64,000 nt of DNA from the NCBI GenBank assembly GCA_021234155.1, contig JAJEKV010000129.1, positions 1,903,963 to 1,967,962 of the forward strand. Direction: 5' to 3'. Position numbers and translations under genes: made by a program. Shown one piece after another: positions 57,930 to 64,000 of this stretch. This DNA comes from Isoetes taiwanensis. Taxonomy: Eukaryota > Streptophyta > Lycopodiopsida > Isoetales > Isoetaceae. The notes under the pieces were generated by a model. The model made no database searches and was not told the origin of the DNA. It saw only the letters and a list, made by a program, of their open reading frames with translations. How positions within the stretch are numbered: the stretch's first letter is position 1; the number at the start of each line of letters is the position of its first letter.

Positions 57930-60815
57930 GAGCTAACCTGCATTTGCATATCCTACGAAATGTCAGAAATAATCCGTGCAATGCTTCTTCAAGATCATCG
58001 AAAAAGCGGATATGCTTAGCTTCCTATAAAGAGCTTCCTGTGGTTACTCTCAGACGTATTTTAAAGTCTCCAGACTTGTATTTGGATCCAGCATATCACG
58101 ATGCTTTAAGTGCAAAGCTTATTGAGAAGGCAGGTTTCAGTTTTACCTTCATGAGTGGTAAGTTTTTATGTCTAATTTTTGCTGCAATAAGATAAGATAT
58201 AGAAGATTAGGCATAAAACTACACAGGAATTATATGGTGCCAAGGTTGAACTAGGCTATTGCTGGTTCTTTCTTCATTAATAATTCCTTCCAAATTACTC
58301 ATGGTTCGAGCTCCGTAAAAAGGCTTGCAATTGCGGCTTCACGGCTTCGCTTCACTTGGGACCACAGGTCTTATATCATATGGAGAGATGGTTGAACAGG
58401 GAAAGAACATCACGGCAGCTATTTCCATTCCTGTGATTGGAGATGGTGATAATGGATATGGCAATGCTCTCAATATTAAAAGGACAGTAAAAGGCTATGC
58501 CCAGGCGGATTTGCAGGAATTCTTATTGAAGATCAGGTGCTTATTACATGCATGTCATTCATTTGTTTATGGAAAATCAAATTATGTTGCAGGTGCCATG
58601 CATTATGAAAGATGGCAATGGACACCTAAAAAGTATACCTGATAATTGCTGTTGTTTTTTTATCCATGTGCAATACATGAGCAGGTGATACCTAAAGCTT
58701 GTGGACACACTGAGGAAGGAAAGTTGTGTCACGAGAGGAAGCCATTATGCGAATTAGAGCTGCAGTTGATGCTCGAAGAGAAGGACCACATGACATTGTA
58801 ATAGTTGCTCGAACGGATGCCCAACAGGCTATGGCCTTAGAGGAAGCCTTATGGAGAGCCCCAGCATTTGCATATGAAGGGGCAGATGTGCTGTTTATTG
58901 ATGCTCTTACTTCAAAAGATGAAATGCGTGCATTTTGTAATGTTGCGTCAGAGGTGCCAAAAATGGTAGGCATTCAGGATGTAAATTTGAATTGAAGGCA
59001 CAATAATCTTTTTGCTTGGGATGAGGGCCGTAGATATGGATGAACTGTCAGAAAGGTGGATGCACTATCAATATGATTAATGCACTATAATTAGCCTGAA
59101 AAGTTTAACTGGCTATGGTATTTAGAACAAAGATGACATCCAACGCAGCATCCTTTAACTGATATTCAAACATAGGCTACAAGGGCTGATAAAAGCTAAA
59201 GGTTGGCTTGTTCTGTCAACAAGTAATGCATTATTCTATCTATTGAGTATTGGCAGGCAAATATGCTAGAAGGAGGTGGAAAAACCCCGATCTTGACACC
59301 TTTGGAACTTCAAGAAGTTGGTTATAAACTTGTAGCATATCCCCTTTCAATGATTGGAGTGTCTATACGTGCCATGCAGGCAAGTGATTCAAATTTAGAG
59401 CATTTACAGTTTGAACCTTTATTTGACATTATTATCTGTGGAAATTAGTGGTTCTCATAGTCAACAGTAGGCCATATAAACGTTTGCTTCTACATTAATT
59501 CGACAGCATGGCCTTTTTGAATGCTTGGAGGCGACTTTCACTTGAGGAATAGCTTGTAAAATGATTATTATAAATCAGTTCTTTATTCTCGTTGATCCAG
59601 ATCACAGTCTTTGTGGAAATACCACGTTCTGTCAGTTCTATTAGCATTTGTCATGTACTTAATTTCAGATTCTTTCCTTTATGTGATAATTGCCTCTAAG
59701 CTTGCTCCATTTCCGTAGGGTGTTTTTTTTACACTCATCGCAAGTTCTCTTTTTGTTTGGAGTATGCATTCATGTGAAGAAGAAGAACATGCCATGTGAG
59801 TCTGCTGAATGGTCTCTTGGTTTATACACCTTGGATTCGATGATAATAGTAGCATCACGTTGCAATAGCAACTAAATGCAGCATCGTGAAAATAAACTTT
59901 AACTGAATTCAGAGAGTTTGAATGTCTGCACCAACAAGAGTAGTTTATCAAAAGCATAATGGATTGAATGGTCACAATTTGCTATCATAGAAGGATGCAG
60001 TCACTCTCATAGCTATCTGCAGGATGCCTTAGATGCTCTTAAGGGTGGACGCCTCCCACGGCCAAGCATGATGCCATCTTTTATGGAGATCAAAGAAATA
60101 GTGGGGTTTAATCAGTACTACGAAGATGCAAAGCACTATGTTTCATATGTGGATCCTATATCATCTGCAGGTATCAGTAAAGGTTGAACAACCTTTGTTG
60201 TCGAAAAAGCTGTTAGTAATCATTTGCATTTTCCATCCTTTGAATAACATTTTCTACTTCTATAGAAAAGTCAATGGTATCCTTCTCAAGTGCGGAACAG
60301 TCCATACCATGCAACACTCCGTTAAGCATACTCGAAATTGACGAACATAAACAATCAGAAACGGAAATTGTGACTATGACTGAAGACAATCAGAGGTCTC
60401 TCCCAGGACTATGGTCACGTTTTTTGAGGATAGTGGTGCGAGCAAATAATGGCAAAGTCAAGCTTGATTTCAGGATCCCAGTAAGTGTGCTTCTATAAAG
60501 ATGTTAAGACTTGAGAATTTCACCATTGTGTTCTGTCTAACGGATACTTTTATCTGCAGGCTGGTTTTCTGGATGGTTTGTCAAACATAGTGACTGGTAA
60601 TGTTAACATCAGTTTCTAGGGAAATAGATATCCTTGTTGTCATCTTATGGTTGACGAGCATTTGCATTTTAAATGACACAGGAGTATCTGGATTGGACTT
60701 GCGAGCTGCAGTGGAGAACTCAGCAGTAAATTTGAATGGGAAATTGGAAAGTGGACAGCAGCTATTGGATATTGTAGATAGTAATGGTGATCGTTTCAAG
60801 GTATTCTTAGAATGA
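57930..60815 (+). pseudogene. PEP mutase / isocitrate lyase superfamily (petal-death-protein type), frameshifted
   Basis: The family cleaves or rearranges 2-oxo acids such as oxaloacetate at a metal site. Exons: about 57930-58157 (LRRILKSPDLYLDPAYHDAL), 58321-58536 (TGLISYGEMVEQG, IPVIGDGDNGYGNALNIKRT), 58685-58965 (PKACGHT, VSREEAIMRIRAAVDARREG, VIVARTDAQQ), 59257-59379 (ANMLEGGGKTPILTPLELQE), 60023-60170, 60266-60480, 60560-60596 and 60682-60815, ending in VFLE as in plant homologues. Catalytic marks (GDGDNGYGN, KACGH, EDQ) survive. Single-base frameshifts lie near 58348, 58505 and 58722, there is no in-frame ATG, and the second acceptor phase fails. The last five exons are open and well spliced. 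A recent pseudogene is likeliest; assembly errors could mimic this. Confidence 0.8.
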
Positions 60816-60898
60816 AAATGAAGAGATTACTTTGGTGCGTATATTGCCACTTTCATATAATACTTTAAACTCCATATTCTCCATACTTTCACCCCAGG

Positions 60899-63117
60899 AC
60901 CTTCTGGCGAAGGGTTCTTAGAAAGCCAGTACAGCCCACAGGGAATATCACTCCTGAGCAGTGGAAGCAATACTTGCAACAGCTATACGACCCGCAGGGT
61001 GCACATGCAGCATTACCCTTGCAAGAAGGCCCAGTGCTGGAAATCACAGATTCGGACGTGGAACAAGGCTTACAACGTCTTGCCAATGGGAAAGCCCCAG
61101 ACTTGGATGGTATGCAGGCAGAATTGCTTAAGTGGGCAGGGCCGTCCATAATACCAGTGCTGACCGCCTGCAGTGGACCAATAGCAGAGTTGTTCCCATC
61201 TATAAGGCAGGTGACCCACATTGTCCAGCCAATTACCGAACAATCATGGTCAGTTCGGTGTTTGCAAAACTGCTTGTTGGGATTCTCGGCAGCGGTTGGC
61301 TGCCGGCAGGCAGTAGGCAGCAGAGGTGCGGGCCCTCACCCAGGCAGGATTCAGACCCCGGCACTCAACCATTGACCACATCTTCACGTTGCGAACTCTG
61401 ATTGAAGACAGCAGGAACCGCCGTCAGGATCTATATTGTTGCTTTGTGGATTTTGCGAAGGCGTTTGACACTGTGCCTCGGGAAAAACTATGGGCAAGGC
61501 CGCAATTTACCGGGGGTTCTGTAGATTTGCGAGAATGCGATTAATGCGAGCTATATGAAAGATGCTCGGGTCAGATTTGTGCCAGATAAGCCAACCATTT
61601 GATAGTAGTATCGGGGTTCGTCGGGGATGCCCTCTCTCCCCAACATTGTTTGGGCTTTACATTGATCAATTGGAGAGCCGGGCTTGCGATAACGGGGCGA
61701 TGGAGCTCACCTTCTCTATCGGATCATCAAGCGGTTAATATATGCTGATGATGTAGACCTCTAGCTACACACACCAGCAGACATGCAGCGACATCTCGAT
61801 GCCCTCGGGACACGATCGCCAAGCGGCCCGATATGTGGCGTCAACGCCAAGACTAAGGTGGTTTTCATATCATCTTCACGTCCGAGGGTCCCCTCCTTGA
61901 TTACCAAGGCGTAATGTGGAAGTGGCATCCACATATAAGTATTTGGGAGTGGAGTTTCCTTCTACTATGCACCGGGACACATCCATACGCATTACGAAAG
62001 TGATGGCGGTGGAAGGCACTCTATGCAATGCAAAACAATAGTCATAGAGCGGAGTTGTATGATTGGGCCCATCAGTCACACCTGTTCAAGGTCTTAGTAG
62101 AGCCTGTCCTTTTATACGGGGTGGAAGTATGGGGTCCAGTAGTATCACTTGCTACTTGGAATGACTTGGAGCAGGTCCAGAAAGCCTTCTTAGTACGAGC
62201 ACTAGGGGTGAAGTCCACAGTCCCATATCAAATTCTACTGCAGGAGACGGATTCTTGCCTCTTGGAGGGCTGCCCTTGATCGCCACATTGTCTATTTTCG
62301 GAAGGTGGTCAATATGGACGATGCTCGTCTCCTAAACTAGCTTATATCATGGCAATGGGGCGCGGCGCCTCAAGGCCTGGGCTTTGGGGAAAAGAGAGCT
62401 CAATGGATGGCTAGATGGAATGTGCAGAGAGCGCAGTGTGCATACAAAGCAAAAGCAGGCGGATCGCCATAGCTTGAGGTAATATCTTGACGCTTGCTTC
62501 CTCAGCAAGCTTTGGGATGCCAATGCCCTTGAACATGTCAAGACAACACACTACCAGCGCCACATAAGTCCCACATTGGAACGATGCTCGCAATGCTACC
62601 TGCGTACCCACTTGCCCATGAAAAGGCGCTGAGACTCATTGCCTCCATTCGCACGAGGGCATATCATCTTCGAATTGAGACAGCGGATGGATTGGTGAGC
62701 CACGCCAGACAGCTCGGTCAATCGCCGCCAAATGGGAGTCATTGAGGATGAATCTCATACCCTTCAAAGTTGCCCAAAGATATGATCAAATTCCGGACGC
62801 TTATCTTCGAGTTGGTCGCCCCGCCACCGTTACATGTGACATTGAGCACAGCATCCGTACGGGTGCTGGGATCATACCTTCAGGAGGTTATGGACATGCG
62901 AGATCAGCTATGTCCTCGGGCACACACTTGACATGTATATATACATTGATGTATACTTGTACAGTTTGACAGCATTCTTATTACTGCCACGGTTTTTCCC
63001 TCGAAAACCCTTCGGGGCGGGGGTTTTTTAACCCGGACAGTAATGAGTTTGTTGCGCTCCTTATGGGTCCCATAGGCCGATTGGCCTCAGTGGAAAATAT
63101 CATTCTCATTCTCATTT
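60899..63117 (+). mobile_element. LINE-A, longest copy (RT to 3' end)
   Basis: Non-LTR reverse transcriptase with frameshifts. It contains LQRLANGKAPDLDGMQAELL, FRPRHSTIDHIFTLRTLIED, CCFVDFAKAFDTVPREKLW, GVRRGCPLSPTLFGLYIDQL, YADDVDL (catalytic YADD), YKYLGVEF and LLYGVEVWGP. The endonuclease and ORF1 are missing (5'-truncated at about 60899). The 3' UTR ends GGGTTTTTTAACCCGGACAG, then GGGTCCCATAGGCCGATTGG, CCTCAGTGG and an (ATTCTC)n tail. It lies 84 bp after the PEP-mutase stop codon and defines the family whose ends occur at 18.5, 22.4, 23.7, 25.0 and 47.8 kb. Confidence 0.85.
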
Positions 63118-63169
63118 CATATTTTGCACGGAAAAATTTGTCGTTACTTCAGGATTATAAACATTCAAA

Positions 63170-63345
63170 ATTATCAGGCTATGGGACCATGACATGATGT
63201 AAAATCTAAAATGAAAATAGTTAATGTATAAAAATATGAGACAATACGCAATTGTCATATACCCCTTAGGATTTGAACCTGGGCTACATCAGGCCCAAGA
63301 GAACTATATGTACTCGTCGGTCCATCCTACAACAGCCTTTATGCA
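63170..63345 (-). mobile_element. possible SINE with a B-box-like motif
   Basis: On the minus strand GGTTCAAATCC (about 63272-63282), preceded at a tRNA-like distance by GTAGGATGGACCGACGAG, resembles a pol III A/B-box promoter. No cloverleaf closes, so it is not a tRNA gene. The tail was not identified. Confidence 0.25.
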
Positions 63346-63402
63346 TGTCTCCACCAGCATTCATCTAAAACAAAACATCTACAGGAAAGCATAACATAAA
63401 GT

Positions 63403-63550
63403 AGGAGGCTACATTAGGATATAAAGTAGGAGGCTACATCAGGAAGCCAGGAAAAAATACATTTTTGGTGAAGCATGATGTAAATTCATTTGCTACATCA
63501 GGAGGCCAGGAAAAATTACATTTTTGGTGAAGCATGATGTAGATTATTTG
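63403..63550. repeat. short tandem repeats (about 23 and 59 bp)
   Basis: TAAAGTAGGAGGCTACAT occurs twice (about 63400-63440). CATCAGGAAGCCAGGAAAAA with ACATTTTTGGTGAAGCATG begins at 63437 and recurs at 63496. Confidence 0.85.
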
Positions 63551-64000
63551 CTTTCACAAGCAATTTTAAGCTCTTCTCCAATCCATTGCTTCGAAGCCCA
63601 TGCAGCTTCAACATAGAATACCAGATTTCATTACACCTATAATTCTAATGTATAGCCGCTTCTCCCATGGATATGATCTACTCCTATAAGTCCTTTTGGC
63701 GTGTCCTTACCCATATCGATCGGGACATTTGAGCAAGGAGCCAACCACGTTAGTGGCACACCATGCCTCTGAATGTGCCATCAGCATGGATGGGAGTGGA
63801 ATGGATAGAGAATGGTGCATACATGTGTTTCTCCCATTTTCAATCATATCACGGCACGTGTCCCAAAAGACTGCCCTACCTAAGATGGCATTCGCTCAGT
63901 TAACCTACAATCCTAATAAGAATAATCTGGACTTCCTATGAAAATCCACTTCAATTTGGAAACAGAATGCTGAAAGCCAGAATTGAAGCGCAAGCCATAA
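63551..64000. other. intergenic, nothing recognised
   Basis: No coding, RNA or repeat signal identified up to the window edge. Confidence 0.5.

Noticed and set aside
63260-63340. tRNA gene suggested by GGTTCAAATCC
   Set aside because: No acceptor stem or anticodon arm can be closed; at most a SINE promoter relic.

Overview
The window is nuclear DNA of a land plant with a large, repeat-loaded genome. The evidence is spliced genes with plant-type relatives (PUS7, a PLS-class PPR protein, a two-exon A-type cytochrome P450, clathrin light chain, a petal-death-type PEP mutase homologue, HISN3 and a CAT amino-acid transporter) set among Ty1/copia, LINE, LTR and tyrosine-recombinase retroelement debris. 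A jacalin-aerolysin gene and DIRS-like retroelements point away from a typical angiosperm. A fern or other seed-free plant is my best guess, but this is inference.

Layout. 0.2-5 kb: a foldback repeat, an Hsp70 fragment, a 1.7 kb GCATGTT(T/G)GAGCC minisatellite interrupted by a MULE-like MITE, and another foldback element. 5.4-12.5 kb: the best genic block, a 20-exon PUS7 pseudouridine synthase gene (minus) head to head with an intronless PPR gene (plus). 14.8-19.5 kb: a decayed cationic amino-acid transporter whose introns hold a poly(A) retroposon with target-site duplication, a very short-LTR element and a LINE. 19.5-25.1 kb: a DIRS-like RNase H fragment split by a 1.55 kb solo LTR, then a copia pol relic hit twice by the LINE called A here. 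25.5-27.1 kb: an intact P450. 27-41.8 kb: mostly unrecognised intergenic DNA with LINE ends, an LRR fragment, and a duplicated block that preserves an empty LINE site.

41.8-52.9 kb: a jacalin-aerolysin (pore-forming-type) locus with one intact two-exon gene, then a mosaic of gene tails, an internal exon fragment, LINE ORF1 copies and DIRS-like RNase H and recombinase fragments, built by repeated 2 kb segmental duplication. 54.2-55.4 kb: clathrin light chain (minus, 5' end not found). 57.0-60.8 kb: a broken HISN3 next to a frameshifted PEP-mutase-like gene. 60.9-63.1 kb: the longest LINE-A copy.

The likely functional genes are PUS7, PPR, P450, the jacalin-aerolysin gene and possibly clathrin light chain. 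They share no pathway, as expected for a plant chromosome. The most informative signals are an AT-AC minor-spliceosome intron in PUS7, tyrosine-recombinase retroelements in a plant, LINE families whose copies end in different microsatellites, an LTR element with LTRs of about 30 bp, and several insertions that can be polarised from paralogous empty sites.
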